Assembly (NCBI GenBank): GCA_963281255.1
Contig: OY725495.1
Location: forward strand, 1,302,001-1,366,000
DNA length: 64,000 nt
Source of the DNA: Aphrocallistes beatrix
Lineage: Eukaryota; Porifera; Hexactinellida; Sceptrulophora; Aphrocallistidae
Direction: 5' to 3'
Shown here: in pieces, positions 10,720 to 22,322 of the stretch
How positions within the stretch are numbered: the first letter of the stretch is position 1
Layout: each line of letters starts with the position of its first letter
Translations under genes and position numbers: made by a program
Notes under the pieces: model-generated
Databases searched by the model: none
The model's input: the letters and a program-made list of their open reading frames with translations, nothing else
Told to the model about the DNA's origin: nothing

Positions 10720-10879
10720 AAATGTCCTTAGATCAGTTCTCAAAATGTTTTTAACCATCATTATTTTGCGCAGCAAACTAGAATTACTATTATACCATTT
10801 TTGCATTCTTTACGCAGTCATGGCCGCATTTAATCTTTATCTAGCTTAGGAATTGTTACTTTGAACTAACTGTTGAAAA

Positions 10880-11040
10880 TTGTATGAAATTTTCGTTGGA
10901 ATACACACACACTCCTGCATTGCTAGGGAAACGTGATATGACTAACTTGAGCTATTTCTCAATCATTGTAAATGCTAGACACTAATAAATGTTATACGAT
11001 AGACAATTGGCAGCTTCCTATTCATTAATAATCCAATTTA
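10880..11040. mobile_element. Diverged P-like foldback fragment
   Basis: Matches to 1960-2095 include TTGCTA(T/G)GGAAACGT, TAGACA..CAAAT-type and TTCCTATT blocks in the same order. No ends remain. Confidence 0.4.
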
Positions 11041-11910
11041 TTCGCCCAAATATTGTAATTTACAGTTATGGACCAATATGTAATTTTGTATTTTCCAAAC
11101 GTTACTTTTTTCTTTATTGATTAATGAATAATTACAAGACACATAAGAATTGAGTGATTTTGTTAAAATATTTATTTAGTTTTTGTTGTTTAAAATTTCA
11201 TGTAAATGACTAGTGTTATACTTTCAAAATTAATCATTTATATATAAAACCATCATATATGCAATATTTGCGATGCGTTTGAAACTAGAGTAAAATTCTT
11301 TTACTTTACTAGTTCTTCCTAAGAATTTGCATCCTTTGTGAACTTAGCTCAGGAGAAAGTAATATGTTCAAATTGTTCAGAATTATTTTTTATTTTCTCT
11401 CCAATAATCCTTTGCTCAAAATCAAAATTAATGAAGGTACTGAAATAGTTAAAGCAATCAGCTCAGGTATTGATTTTCAGGATCACTATATCGTCTTCCC
11501 CTATTAACTCTGTTTGCCATTGAAGTGAATTGCCAATGCCTTGCTAATGGCACGCAATTGTTAATAACGCATCTCATTCAGATTCATTGGGATAATAATT
11601 GCCCTGAGAAAGATAGCTCATAGCGAAGACACTTCAGTCGTCGACCCCTTTGACAGTACTATGTCTCCGTTTATAATAATTTGATTTATGCCAACTGCCT
11701 AAGATTTAAGGCATCATGTGTGCTTCCTGGATACCAATCTTGTTCTAAACTGACTTAAATTGCAGTATGTAAATTGAGTACATCTCTACTTGCCAAAAAT
11801 GCTCCCCTCATTTAAAATGTCAATTACATTTGACAGTCTACACTGCCTATTTAATTTAATCCACACTAAGTACAGAGTTCGTTTCCTTCGAGGATTTTAG
11901 GTCTTTTACT
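11041..11910. other. AT-rich intron DNA, nothing recognised
   Basis: I saw no reading frame, splice-consistent exon or repeat terminus of note. Confidence 0.5.
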
Positions 11911-11912
11911 TA

Positions 11913-13241
11913 GGTCATTTCAAAAGTACCTATCACTATTGATTTTTGACAGCTAGTGTATATACAATGCGCCCATTAATACAATCCAGATAGCATTACC
12001 CATTTTCTCCTAATATCTAAAAGAAATTTTAAGAGATAGCATAAGTATTTTTCTTATAATCATCATTTCAATCTTGTCAGTTTTGGCTACTTATACATTT
12101 ATGACTTCAAAATCGTCAATTATTGAGCAAGAGCAAAGGGCGTATATCAAGTTTCGTTCACTGCTTAAAAGATTCGAACAGGAACATCCACAATGAACTC
12201 GTGGAAGTTTGTGGAGATCAAGCACTTGCTTATTTCACGGTTAGAAGATGGGCTCAACTATTCAGAGAGGGAAGAGACAGCAATGAAGATGAGCCTCGGA
12301 CTGGTAGGCCTAAATCTGCAATCTGTGAACACTCAATTGAGTTAGTTGGTGAATTTCTTCGAAATAACCCTTGCTGCTCTATTGAAGAGATTTCTAAGTA
12401 TACGGATATCTCAACGGGAAATATTTACCACATTCTGAAGCAAGATCTCGAAGTAAGGAAGGTTTGCGCTCGGTGGGTGCCGTATTTGCTGTCAGAGGCC
12501 CGGATGAAACAGAGGGTAGAATGCTGTGAAAATCTTCTACAGTACGAAAAATTTGATGCAAGGCGACTCTATGAGATAGTAACCATAGATGAAACTTGGA
12601 TTTACTATTCACAACCTAAATCCAAGGAAAAATCTAAGTGTTGGCTGCATCCAGGCGAATTCAACCTAAAAAACCGCGTCCAGATTTCCGTACCAAAATG
12701 GTAATGTACGCAATTGCATTTGATGCCTACGGTTCAGTTGCTCAAGTTTGCGTTCCGAAGGGCCAAAATGTTACTGGAGACTTTTATTGCACTCGTGTGC
12801 TGGCAGAAGTCAGTAAACACTATACAGAGCGTCGACCGAGAACTGGTCCTCGTGGAATGAAACTTCTACATGATAATGCCAGTAGCCATAAAACTAAACA
12901 AGTCGCCGCATACATCGAGGATATAGGGATGAAAACACTGAATCACCCTCCCTATTCCCCTGACCTAAGTCCTTGTGACTTCAGGTTGTTTTCCAAGCTG
13001 AAAAGTCATCTCTCTGGCAAGGAGTTCTAGTCGAATGGAGATCGGATTCGCCATTCATAAGTACCTGAATTCGATCCCACAGACGGAGTATAAAAAGACA
13101 TTCCGCTGCTGGGTAGACCGTCTAAAGGAGTGTATCCGCGTCAAGGGAGACTATTTCGAGACTATGTAATTAAATAATACATCAGTCATTGCTTAATGTC
13201 AAATTGGTGGGGGGGGGGTGATCAGTACTTTTGAAATGACC
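11913..13241 (+). mobile_element. Mariner transposon, full length, DD34D class
   Basis: The 1329-bp element has inverted ends GGTCATTTCAAAAGTAC / GTACTTTTGAAATGACC, with TA on both sides (11911-11912 and 13242-13243). It contains one broken transposase gene. A run of ten or so G residues lies just inside the right end (about 13209-13218). Confidence 0.9.
12101..13169 (+). pseudogene. Mariner (DD34D) transposase with several breaks
   Basis: The likely original start is ATG at 12101 (MTSKSSIIEQEQRAYIKFRS). Near 12165-12175 an extra A in an A run shifts the frame, and the protein continues in the next frame: RNIHNELVEVCGDQA, the GRP hook RTGRPKSA, and TIDETWIYY with the first catalytic D. A second shift near 12660 leads to the MVMYAIAFDAYG region, then LLHDNASSH with the second D and PDLSPCDF with the third D, 34 residues on. 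A stop at 13028-13030 and a third shift separate the C-terminal piece (CWVDRLKECIRVKGDYF), which ends at 13169. All three catalytic aspartates survive, but the gene cannot make the full protein. Confidence 0.88.
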
Positions 13242-13817
13242 TAAGTATCTACTTCATTTTTAGACTTTAAGTGGATTGATGAATCTAATATATTTCTTTT
13301 TCCCTAAAGTCCACAAAATGTCAATATAAATTTCTCTATTAGAGATCACAACATATGTTAAGGCATAGCCTACTGTAATAATGCCTCACAGTAAAAGTAC
13401 CAGGGATGCAGTAATAGCCGATATTGTGATGTAAAGCATAATATTCTACACTAACAAAATTTGTTCTAGTACACACAAATTCGACTAATTATGTAATTCC
13501 TTTTTAAATTTGTGAATTTGAATAACAAATTTGGAATATGATAGTTAAATTTAATAATCACATACAATCTTCTACGTACAAACAACAAAGAAATACTGAA
13601 TAACTAATACAAATATCTGTTCTCTCATTCACACAGTCTAAATCTTGGTTGCTCTGACAAACTTATACGTATTGGCGTGTCTATTAGTCTACTCTTCTAC
13701 TCGCTTGCTGACTCACTTCCTGACGGGTAATGAAACAAAACCTACATAAGTAAATAAAATATAAGTATTAGTACGTAAATAAATATTTAACAAAATAACA
13801 ATAAGAACTCAGAATTT

Positions 13818-14207
13818 TTAAGAAAACTTTTTCAATTTACGCTTCTCAACTCTCTTCGATATTACTAGTGAATTATAATTCTTAATCTTATTGGCAAGAA
13901 AGCAGTTGGCAGCAGTAAATATAATCTTCTCCAAAATATTCCACTTTGATGCTTCGCAACTAGGGCAATTCAACCTCCAACTGTCAGCATCAGTCTCCTC
14001 CACAAAAATTAAAGCCAATTCAACTAGAATTTTCCTAGATGGACATTCTACAAGCACAGCTAATAATTCATCATTCTTTTCAATACTAACAAAAATCTTC
14101 CATAAAGTTGCTACAGCAAGAAGAACTGGTTCTGATGGATATTTAAGACCACCACGATCTACTAACTGGATAAGCTTAAACTCATCAGGTGAATCAAAAT
14201 CAAACAT
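13818..14207 (-). pseudogene. P-like transposase, C-terminal segment (copy 1)
   Basis: This 129-codon segment continues the transposase in the same frame after the TAA at 14211-14213. It contains DRGGLKYPSEPVL and a paired-cysteine motif CPSCEASKWNILEK, then a basic tail (KRVEKRKLKKFS) that matches the end of copy 2 (36619-36822). The basic tail could serve nuclear import or DNA contact, which is inference. It probably is not an independent gene: its ATG is only two codons after the stop that breaks the parent frame. Confidence 0.8.
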
Positions 14208-14210
14208 AAC

Positions 14211-15503
14211 TTATTTATCAATTGTCAAAGAGCTGATACAAATACGACATGATTGAGAATGTTTCAAGTATTTAAAAACAGAATATCCTGCAATGAAAGC
14301 AAGGGATTGAACTATTTGGGGAGTACATTCTATATATGAAAGATCACCGATTCCTTCAAGAAAAGGATCTAATATAGTATTTCCATCTTCATCACTTGTG
14401 AGTGAAGGCGAAGAAAATGATTTTATAAAGTTCTGCAACGATTCAAACGATGTGCTATTTTGATTAGGGAACATTTTCAAAATGCTAGAGAGTTTCAGAC
14501 GTCGCTCGGTCTCAAGAACTTGGAGGTATGATATGTGGTAATTAGAACCTGACATTAAACGATACAGTCCAAAATGATGTTCTAATGGATCTGTCTGTAA
14601 AAAAGATGATAACAAGAAGGAAAAACCACAGTGTTGAATTAAATGATTAGTGATTTGTGGTAAAGCAATACAAGCGTGTCGAAAACTTCTGTAGGTTTGC
14701 TTACTCAATTTTCCTGGTTTACCACAATTTTCAATATCAATGATGCAAGATTTTATAATAGGAAAAATCTTTTCAGCTGAGATAGATGGGCATGGAATTA
14801 GGCGAGAAATACAGGACCATTTCTTATGCAAACTAGATACCATAATGGAAAAGACAGTTTTGGTGGGATCTTCAGGATTTAAATTTGACGCAATAATCTT
14901 TCCACCTTTATATGAAATATCAGATTTCACGTGAATCTCGTCCATTTGGAGGATGACATTTTTTTCTTGTGGACTGAAGCATGAAGTAGCTTTGGAAAGA
15001 TAGGCACAGAAATCATTTTCAAGACCAAAAGAAGAATATAAATTATCTAAGGTATTAACGTGTGGTAAAGTGAGACAGTCTAGATTTTGGAGATAAGAAT
15101 AACAAGATGGTGAAATGAGATGAGTTTTAATGGCTAAAATTTGTGTGATTAAATTATACCGTCGCCTGTTTTTGGGAATGAACAAATTATCCAATTGACA
15201 TAGGATAAATTGGAGCTTGGCTAAATCAGGACAATTATCTACTGATTCTTCCTGATTTGAAAAATCATTAACAACCTCCTTAATGTGATTTTTAGCTCGT
15301 GGAATGTGGAAAGAGTGTTTACTTTTAGCTTGAATTGATGCAGCATACTTCAAATAAATGTCATTCAAAAGAGACTCAATTTGTCTCACATCATTAATTG
15401 AATACATGGATAAGGAGAATGACTGTCCTTGCAGCCAGGCGGATGCAACTAAATATGAATTTATTTCTAAATACAGATTCACGGAAATGCTTCGTTCGAC
15501 CAT
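14211..15503 (-). pseudogene. P-like transposase, central segment (copy 1)
   Basis: This is the 430-codon core of a P-element/THAP9-type transposase. Recognisable blocks are LPHVNTLDNLYSSFGL, the QMDEIHVKSDISYKGGKI block that carries the first catalytic acidic residue in this family, TVFSIMVSSLHKKWSCIS, and TDPLEHHFGLYRLMSGSNYH near the C-terminal part. Compared with copy 2, about 650 bp are missing between IIDIEN and GKPGKLSKQ (near 14725). This removes the middle of the catalytic and nucleotide-binding region while keeping the frame. It is in frame with the THAP segment upstream, from which a TGA separates it, and with the C-terminal segment, from which a TAA separates it. It is inactive as it stands. 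Confidence 0.85.
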
Positions 15504-15548
15504 ATTGGGATGAATAAATGTAATAGTATCGTCACGGTACCATACTAG

Positions 15549-16034
15549 TCAATTATTTTGTAAATTAATAAGAAATAACTTATCTTTCAGATCTTGCAGG
15601 TTGGTAATCATATACTTCTTTTTCTCCTCACTGTCAGATAGCAAGCTCAGCTGAATGGTTTGATTAATAAATTCTTCTTCCTTCGATTCGAACGAGAGGC
15701 GAGTCCGTTTGGTTGTAGAAGTTGATGAATAGTAAAAAGGACATCCAGGTAGAAAACAAGGGATAGCACCATCTCTCAACTTAGGTTTGGTTCGAGGTAC
15801 ATCAGTGAAGGTCCCGTCTCCACTGGGAACCTTGTGTGTCTTGATTATATCGTCGTCTCGAAAATGCTTGGCGCATACGTTAACAACTTTGAGGGTGTCT
15901 ATATCATCACGATGTAGAGCACTGATCCACGCTTGTCTGAGTTCCGGCGGCTTGTCTGGCATTCTGAATATTGGAACTCGATCATCTTGATCATAGTTAC
16001 TCGTACATCCAGGAGCCGAGCAGCTACTAGGCAT
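15549..16034 (-). pseudogene. THAP DNA-binding domain segment of P-like transposase (copy 1)
   Basis: The 161-codon segment starts MPSSCSAPGC. The THAP zinc module is complete: C5, C10, C54 and H57 (C-x4-C-x43-C-x2-H), with P2, W36, F58 and an AIPCFLP block in place of AVPTIF. A charged, probably helical stretch follows (residues about 115-155, KEEEFINQTIQ...DLKDKLFLI), as expected for a dimerisation segment. It stops at TGA (15549-15551) where copy 2 has TGG (NSWLVWF), so a single base change split the protein. As it stands it could still make a free THAP domain peptide, which might act as a repressor of the element. That last point is speculation. Confidence 0.85.
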
Positions 16035-16439
16035 GATTAGCTGATAGACTGATACTAATTATTAAATTAATAAAAAATGAATGAAAATGTATGTTGGCAC
16101 AATAGCTATTTAATTAAAGAACTGTGATTAAATGACTACAAATAAATTTCAATTATTCTTATTTACCTTCCTACTCAAATGTAAACAATGAGGTTATTTA
16201 ATAACTAATATTTATTTATAAATATTGTGGTTACCTAAATATTACCGGCTATTAACGCATCCCTAGTCTCAAAATCCTATCTTATTGTTAGGCATTATTA
16301 CAGTAGGCTATGGTTAAGGATATTTCACTCTTTGGAACGAGTATAGTATACTTACTTAAGCAATTTAATAAATCCCTATAAAAACTATTTTAGTTTACTA
16401 TAGTGTACTTGAATAGTATCTGTACCCTTCAAAACAATT

Positions 16440-16710
16440 TAATTAGTATAAATCTAAGTTGACTAATTCATTAAATAATGTTAAAGAATTATGAATTATT
16501 TGGATAATTCATAATTCAAGCGTGAATTAATCAATCATAAGCTAAGTTGCCAAATTCATAAATTAATGAATAATTCTTAATTTCTGAAATATTAATTATT
16601 CGAATAATTCATAATTCAGGAATTATGAATTATTCCAATAATTCAGGAATTATGAATTATTCCAATAATTCAGAATCCTGAATTATTTTAAAATTTATTC
16701 ATATAATTCA
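16440..16710. repeat. AT-rich tandem and inverted repeats (AATTATGAATTATT units)
   Basis: Units of about 29 bp containing GGAATTATGAATTATTCCAA are repeated at about 16615-16670. Less regular copies extend from 16485 to 16700. Each unit is self-complementary. Confidence 0.75.
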
Positions 16711-17474
16711 TGATATTTTCCTGTAAAAACCTCAATTTCGAATAATTCTTCTCAGGCTTGATGAATTTTGATATTCTTCGAATTCTTCTTTAATTCATGA
16801 ATTAGTCAACTTAGGTATGAATAATGCTTTGCATAATGATGTCAAATAATCTTAAGATGGGAAATTTTTTTTCCAAATAGAATTTTCTTTGAAGAAATTT
16901 ATTCTCGACTGATCATAGAAAAATTGTTTTGAAATTAACTCTCAAATTGAGCAGAATTCCCCACTTAAAGTATTTAATTATGTATTCTTAGCCTAATGGC
17001 TCTCATGTTTCCTGTTTTGTGACAATTCCTACTTTATTTTTCTTTAATATATTAGTTATTTTTTCAAAATTATAACTTATATTAACTTATGAAGAGCCTG
17101 ATTTTAATTTCTGTTGTACCTGAATTGAGTTAATAAAACTGCATTAAGACTAAAATTGATGTATGCTATATTCGACTAATCGCATCCCCAAATGATATTG
17201 CTAGATTATTTTACCACTCCTTAGAATAAAGATTAAGTATTCCCTTCTATCATTTATTGAATAACTCGTGTGGTTATATTCATTGGAAATTTTCATATAT
17301 ATAAAATATTATCTTTCATTAAGGGGTATATTGAGCAGATATTTATAATTGCTGCTGCTCCTATTCGAGGATAAACAGTATTTTCGTTAATTCCAAGAAT
17401 CAGGTTGAGTTATGCAGGAGTTGAGTGTGTCAATATTATTATTTCAATTTTATTACCAATTAAAACCTGTTTAG
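16711..17474. other. Intron DNA before the second exon, nothing recognised
   Basis: AT-rich sequence ending in the pyrimidine tract and acceptor CTGTTTAG at 17473-17474. No repeat terminus was recognised. Confidence 0.5.
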
Positions 17475-17758
17475 GATGGTGGATGTCGGTGGGCAAAAGT
17501 CAGAGCGAAGAAAATGGATACACTGTTTTGAAGGAGTAGATGCAGTCATGTATCTAACAGCAATATCAGAATACGACCAATTCCTAGCTGAAGATGATAC
17601 CCAAAATAGATTAGAAGAGTCTCTAAATCTATTTAATACCATTATTCATTACCCTTGGTTTTTAGCCAGTCCAATTATTCTTTTTATGAACAAAATAGAT
17701 CTGCTTAAGGAAAAACTTGAGTATTCCAATTTAGCAGATACTTGGCCAGATTTTAATG
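17475..17758 (+). CDS. G-protein alpha subunit, Gq class: exon with switch II and NKxD
   Basis: After a split arginine codon this exon reads [20 protein letters not shown], the G3 motif and switch II, with the glutamine needed for GTP hydrolysis and an RKWIHCFE block typical of Gq and Gi/o. It also has [20 protein letters not shown] and FMNKIDLL, whose NKxD binds the guanine base. The exon ends in a split glycine codon before GTCAGT (17759-17764). The position of this last boundary (PDFNG|P) matches the EYDG|PQRD boundary known in Gq genes. Exon C continues it in phase. All catalytic and nucleotide-binding residues visible here are intact, so the gene is probably functional. A family A Helitron lies only about 230 bp into the next intron. 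Confidence 0.92.
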
Positions 17759-17987
17759 GTCAGTTTATATTCTATTTTATTAATTTATTTTCACACTTTA
17801 TCTATACTATAGAAGCAAAATTGTTGGATATTTGTTTGTTCATAATTAATTCAACTCATCATACTACGTCGTAGTAAGCCAAACATGTATATGAATGTAA
17901 TTTTAAACTCAAATACAATTAGGAAAAAGTGTTGTTAAAGTAAGAAACCCAACAAAATGGTGTGATTTTTATGATACAGAAACTATG

Positions 17988-18330
17988 TCCTTACTATTAA
18001 AATGTGTACGTGTATATATGTATATATATATCACTATAATGAATTGATCATGGCTCCACTAAATTGTGTATATTAATATTCTTCACATATGATACAGCTA
18101 TCATCAAAAAATGATGACTCATCAATTCTGTACTAACGTCATAATCTCGCATCAAAAAATGACAAAATGACAAATTTTGTCATTTTTCGAATGATGTCGA
18201 TTGTTATCACTACGACAGACGTGTTATCTACCTTGTAATTAATCAATGTGAACCTAGGCGCCCAAAGGACGCCTCTGACAGACACAAGGTGTTCGCTAGC
18301 CGCGCAGCGCAAGCAAGCGAAGCACGCTTG
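17988..18330 (+). mobile_element. Helitron-like family A, short complete copy
   Basis: It starts TCCTTACTATTAAAA, has an AT repeat, a TCATCAAAAAATGATGACTC block, and ends in the terminal hairpin CAAGCGAAGCACGCTTG followed by host T. It lacks the first half of the body. At 343 bp it is the shortest copy with both ends. Confidence 0.75.
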
Positions 18331-18821
18331 TTACTAGTAATGTCGGAAGCCAAATTTATGTCACCAACTTAAGGAGGCGATGATCGGTGAGAAGTTTAGT
18401 GCAAGCAGTCCGTAGATGGTAAGATTAAGAAGAGACGATAGGGTTGTTCTTGATATGTTGTCACTGTTTTGAAAACGCTAGAGTCGAGAAAGACCAAAGA
18501 GGGAGAATCATATAAAATACAGCTGCATTAGTCAAGACAAGGTTTTTTTGGATATACGTACTTCCTAATTCGACGGGTAATATCGATTAAGATCAAGCTA
18601 GAGCAATAACTTTATTGATTTGGGTTGACAACGGGAGGATGATGTCGAACTAGGTACCTAAGTTATTTGATTCTTTGGTGTACGAGCTGAGGTGAGAAGT
18701 TGCGGCATTCTAATGACCCTGTTCATCTGGATGAATTGAAGCATCAATTAAATCTTGGGACTGACCTGTTGAACCGGGAACGTCGCAGTTTCTAATTTGA
18801 TCAGTCAGTCCTGTCATGACC
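18331..18821. other. Intron DNA, nothing recognised
   Basis: Base composition is more balanced than the surroundings and may belong to the LINE that follows, but no coding match was seen. Confidence 0.4.
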
Positions 18822-19572
18822 AGACTCACTCTTCCGTAAGGCTAATTCACTTATCGGCTAACGCCAGCAACAGGTCCTGCTACCTCATGCTGTAAAGCTG
18901 CTCTTTCTCAGGAGCTCGCCACCTTCTTTGTTCTTAAGGTGGACAACATCCTTTCCGCCATTGATTCAAATGCATTGTCTTCTTCCGTTACCCCCTCAGA
19001 TAATTCAAACATCGAATCCCAACATCCTTTCCACCAATTCAAAGAATTATCTGAGGAAGAAATAGTTTCCCTTGTTTCCTCCGCTCCTAATAAATCTTGC
19101 ATCCTCGGACCTATCCCAACAACCTTCGTCAAATCATCTCTACCCATCCTTACAAAAATCGTAAATGATTCCCTCTCCATTGTTCATTTTCCTTCTCCCT
19201 GGAAGCGCGCCATCATCTTGCCCTAACTTAAAAGTCAAAATCTCGATCCATCTTCTCTAACTATCGTCCACTCAGCAATCTTTCTTTCATTTCTAAGATA
19301 ACTGAGAGGGCCCCTTCCATCCAGGTCGTGAATCATCTAGTGCGGAGACTGCGATCCTGAAGGTCACAAATGACATCCTCCTCAACATGAATCGCCAAAG
19401 CGTATCCCTTCTGGTTCTTCTTGATCTTTGTTCAGCCTTTGACACCGTCAATCATACCATCTTACTCAATCCTCTCCAGTCTCATTTCGGCATATGTGGC
19501 TCTTCTCTGTCTTGGTTTGAATCTTACCTCTCTGGAAGGACTCAATTTGTATCGATAAGTGGTTCTGATTCA
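18822..19572 (+). pseudogene. Non-LTR retrotransposon (L2/CR1-like) reverse transcriptase fragment
   Basis: Frames read in order: FRKANSLIG (linker), ELATFFVLKVDNILSAIDSN, FHQFKELSEEEIVSLVSSAP, then CILGPIPTTFVKSSLPILTK, SPWKRAIILP, and VSLLVLLDLCSAFDTVNHTI, which is RT motif A with the first catalytic aspartate, followed by FGICGSSLSWFESYLSGRTQ. This is the order in L2/CR1-type LINEs. The FADD-type motif and the 3' part are missing, and frame breaks lie near 19226-19380. The GC content and codon use differ from the AT-rich surroundings. It is a dead 5'- and 3'-truncated copy. Confidence 0.75.
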
Positions 19573-19573
19573 T

Positions 19574-19665
19574 CCACGAAATTACTGGCATTCCGTGAAA
19601 TGAGTGTTGGTTTTTTCACGAAAAGCCTAGTAATTTCGTGAAATCACTAGGCTTTTCATGAAATA
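19574..19665. repeat. Clustered inverted repeats of TTTCGTGAAA type
   Basis: CACGAAATTACTGGCATTCC, TTTCACGAAAAGCCTAGTAA, TTTCGTGAAATCACTAGGC and TTTTCATGAAAT can pair with each other. It may be the remnant of a small foldback element that truncated the LINE. Confidence 0.5.
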
Positions 19666-19766
19666 ACTGATTAAATTGACTGTAACGTATATACAAGCGC
19701 GCTACTAAGTACACAAGTTTTCTGAATTGGGAGCTTGACCTGATATAATTTATCTAGCATAAATAA

Positions 19767-21706
19767 GGATACCGCCCTCGAAAAAACATATGATTTGGCT
19801 TACAGCATACGATGAAAGTAGAGCTATAAGAGATGTTAAGCGTAGGCAGGTATCTCCGTCAAGAAATACTTGGACATTCCAAATCGTTTGAGATTCTCAT
19901 TTCTTGTTTATGAGATACAGTGTCTCAAAGTCTGTTTTTTTTTCGTTTTTCGCTAGCACATCTTAATGGTAGAAATCCGGGCACTCAAGGGATTGTTTAG
20001 GACATACCAAAGAATCAAATGCTTCCAAAATCGAATCATAGATAGTCTACCATATTTTCAACTTAATAGGACCAAAAGAAAGTGAGACTGACAAAAATTG
20101 TAAATTTTGTCGGTGTTCGAAAAAAAGGGCCAACAAACGGAGAAAAATGTCTGTTTTTTGAAGGAAATCAGGAATAAAATCACTAAGTTATAAGATATCG
20201 AAAATAAAGTGGTCCTACGTTCATCACCTAATAATATGGAACTCTTGAAATTTTCAAATTTCTATATCAAACCAATTTTGAGTTAAAATTCTATAAAGAC
20301 GGTCAATTTTGAAAATTTTAAGTCCCGAGATATAGAGATTTTAAGTTTATATGTTTAGAAGAATGTAAAATGAGTTATTAATGATGAACAAAAGCATTCA
20401 CAGACATTTATTCGCATTAATACTGCTGATTTAAGTATATTCGAACCAAATATTTACAAAAAATTGCAAGAGTACCCTGAAAATCCAGAAATTTCCTTGA
20501 GGCCCCTAACCCCGAATATTTTAAGATAATTGCAAATAATAATTCATATTCCTGGCACTACGAAGTATAATCTATCAGTTTTGAATGAATAAAGAGCTTC
20601 CAAAAAGTATATTAGGAAGTTAGAGCGAAAGTCTACGACTTTTAGTTTCGAAGTTAGGATTTTCGAAAAATGCTACGTCATCATATGACAAAAATCTAAA
20701 ACTTACATTCAATAGTATGTAGTGCAATTATTATCAATGAATCATATGTGCCCTCATAAAATTTATATTAGGAAGTGAAAACTAAGAATTTGGTGTTATA
20801 TTTACAGAGATAGAGAGATATCTCTTTTTGGACCCTGAATGGGGGTTTTTGACCGAATCTGGGAGGTCCAAGGCCAGAACTTTCAAAATAATTCTCAAAA
20901 CTTCTCCACTTCTTCTGTACACATTATTAACGACGATTGTATACATTATAGCATTATAGCCACATTTGGATACATATTTAATGATTAGATTCGCCATTTT
21001 CTAATATATTCAAAGGTCTCCATAGAATTTGTATTGCAATTAAATCAATGATAAGTCGAGAATTATTTATTTTTTGACAAAGTAATGTTTGACGAACCTA
21101 TATCTTTTCGCATATGACCTTTTATTTAAGAATATAATAGATTATATATCTTCAATAGTTTTTAAGATATGATATCGGCCTCTTTCGGGTGCATAGATAT
21201 ATATTCTGCCCGAACTTTACCTATAATAAGCGATATAAAAGCGATATGAACAAATGGTTTGATCTGAAAAAAGATTTTTAAAAAAACGATCAGAATTTCA
21301 TTTCTGATCCAGTGATCGCTAAATATCTGATATCAAAAATGCGATTTCCCGAGCATTATATAAATGAACTCCCTTATAGAGCTATTTTGTTTAGATTTTA
21401 TTTGACCATTCTTCTAAATCTTTGTGTTATATAATCTCCAAAGGTGTCAAAACAATGTTAAGGTCCATATCATTAAAAAATTATCAAATAAGTTAAAAAC
21501 TAATTGGTAAATGCGTCAAAAACCTCCAATAATTTTTAAATTTTTAGTAACGCTAAACTTTAGGGGTCAACTCATAAAAATCAAATAAATATCGTCCAAC
21601 TAGTGATAATTATCAGATGGTAGACCGCTCAGTAATACAATGAAATTAGTAATAAAAATTTTCCGTTTTTCTTTACGCCAGGCAAGGTTTTTCGAGGGCG
21701 GTATCC
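19767..21706. mobile_element. TTAA-flanked element, no coding capacity (copy 1)
   Basis: The ends GGATACCGCCCTCGAAAAA and TTTTTCGAGGGCGGTATCC are inverted. The right flank is TTAA and the left is ATAA, presumably mutated. The 1.94-kb interior has no open frame of note but is conserved with six other stretches in this window. TTAA targets point to piggyBac or Kolobok superfamilies. GGATACC is not a piggyBac-like CCC end, so I leave the family open. Confidence 0.75.
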
Positions 21707-22322
21707 TTAAACACAATCAATTCATTATATCATATAAACTAAAAATGATTAAAGTTATATATTAATTAAAAACTTTCTAATATATTTTTCTTCAAGTAAT
21801 AGTAACCATACGCATGGTGTAGGACATGATAAATTCCTCCCCTTTTTTAGAATTTGTATAACTTTCATTAGACTTGCAAGTATATATTATTTGCTATATA
21901 TCCAGTTAATTTTGCATTTACAATAAAAACAGAATTATTTGCTCGTTGATTAGTTTCTTTATCCATTATTAATTTGAATTTTGAAAATTTCAAAATCCAA
22001 TTTTTTGCTAGAAACTTGCTTTAAAAGGCTAACCTGGGGTATTCGACGATGCAGATTCAGATTTACCATCAGAAATTTGTTAGGTTCTATACTTTCGGAT
22101 TTCAATTACTGAATTTACTGCTACCGGAATATGTAGCAAACCCTGCTATTGAAACACAATAATTCCTTAGTAATTTAATCTTATTTACATCAGAAATTTA
22201 CTCAATTACAAACCACAATCTATTCTTTTGTTATTTTAGGAAGTAATCAATTGAAACTTGAAATTTGACGAGCAATAACAATTGATTCATAAAACTAGTA
22301 TAAATTCTGTCTCTAATTTGAA

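Larger units (their letters stand above)
13364..16312 (-). mobile_element. P-like (THAP) DNA transposon, copy 1
   Basis: The ends CATAGCCTACTGTAATAATGCC and GGCATTATTACAGTAGGCTATG are inverted. The arms extend to about 60-70 bp and include CCAGGGATGC / GCATCCCTAG. A 7-bp duplication GTTAAGG flanks it (13357-13363, 16313-16319). The 2949-bp element encodes a THAP-type transposase on the minus strand in one frame with two stops and an internal deletion. Confidence 0.88.
269..17474 (+). other. G-alpha intron, 17.2 kb, filled with mobile elements
   Basis: The donor is AG|GTGAGT and the acceptor is CTGTTTAG|G. The flanking exons join in phase to give ...[12 protein letters not shown], the usual order in G-alpha proteins. 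The intron holds the elements listed below (SINE, foldback, Tc1, mariners, Helitrons, P-like element). I saw no other host exon in it. Confidence 0.85.

Noticed and set aside
14740-14934. Plus-strand frames over the P-like transposases (also 38714-38944 and 39466-39735)
   Set aside because: Antisense shadows of the transposase coding sequence.
17759-17874. Extension of the G-alpha frame past the exon B donor
   Set aside because: The frame stays open for a while but loses all similarity to G-alpha after PDFNG, where GTCAGT gives a donor and exon C restores the family sequence.
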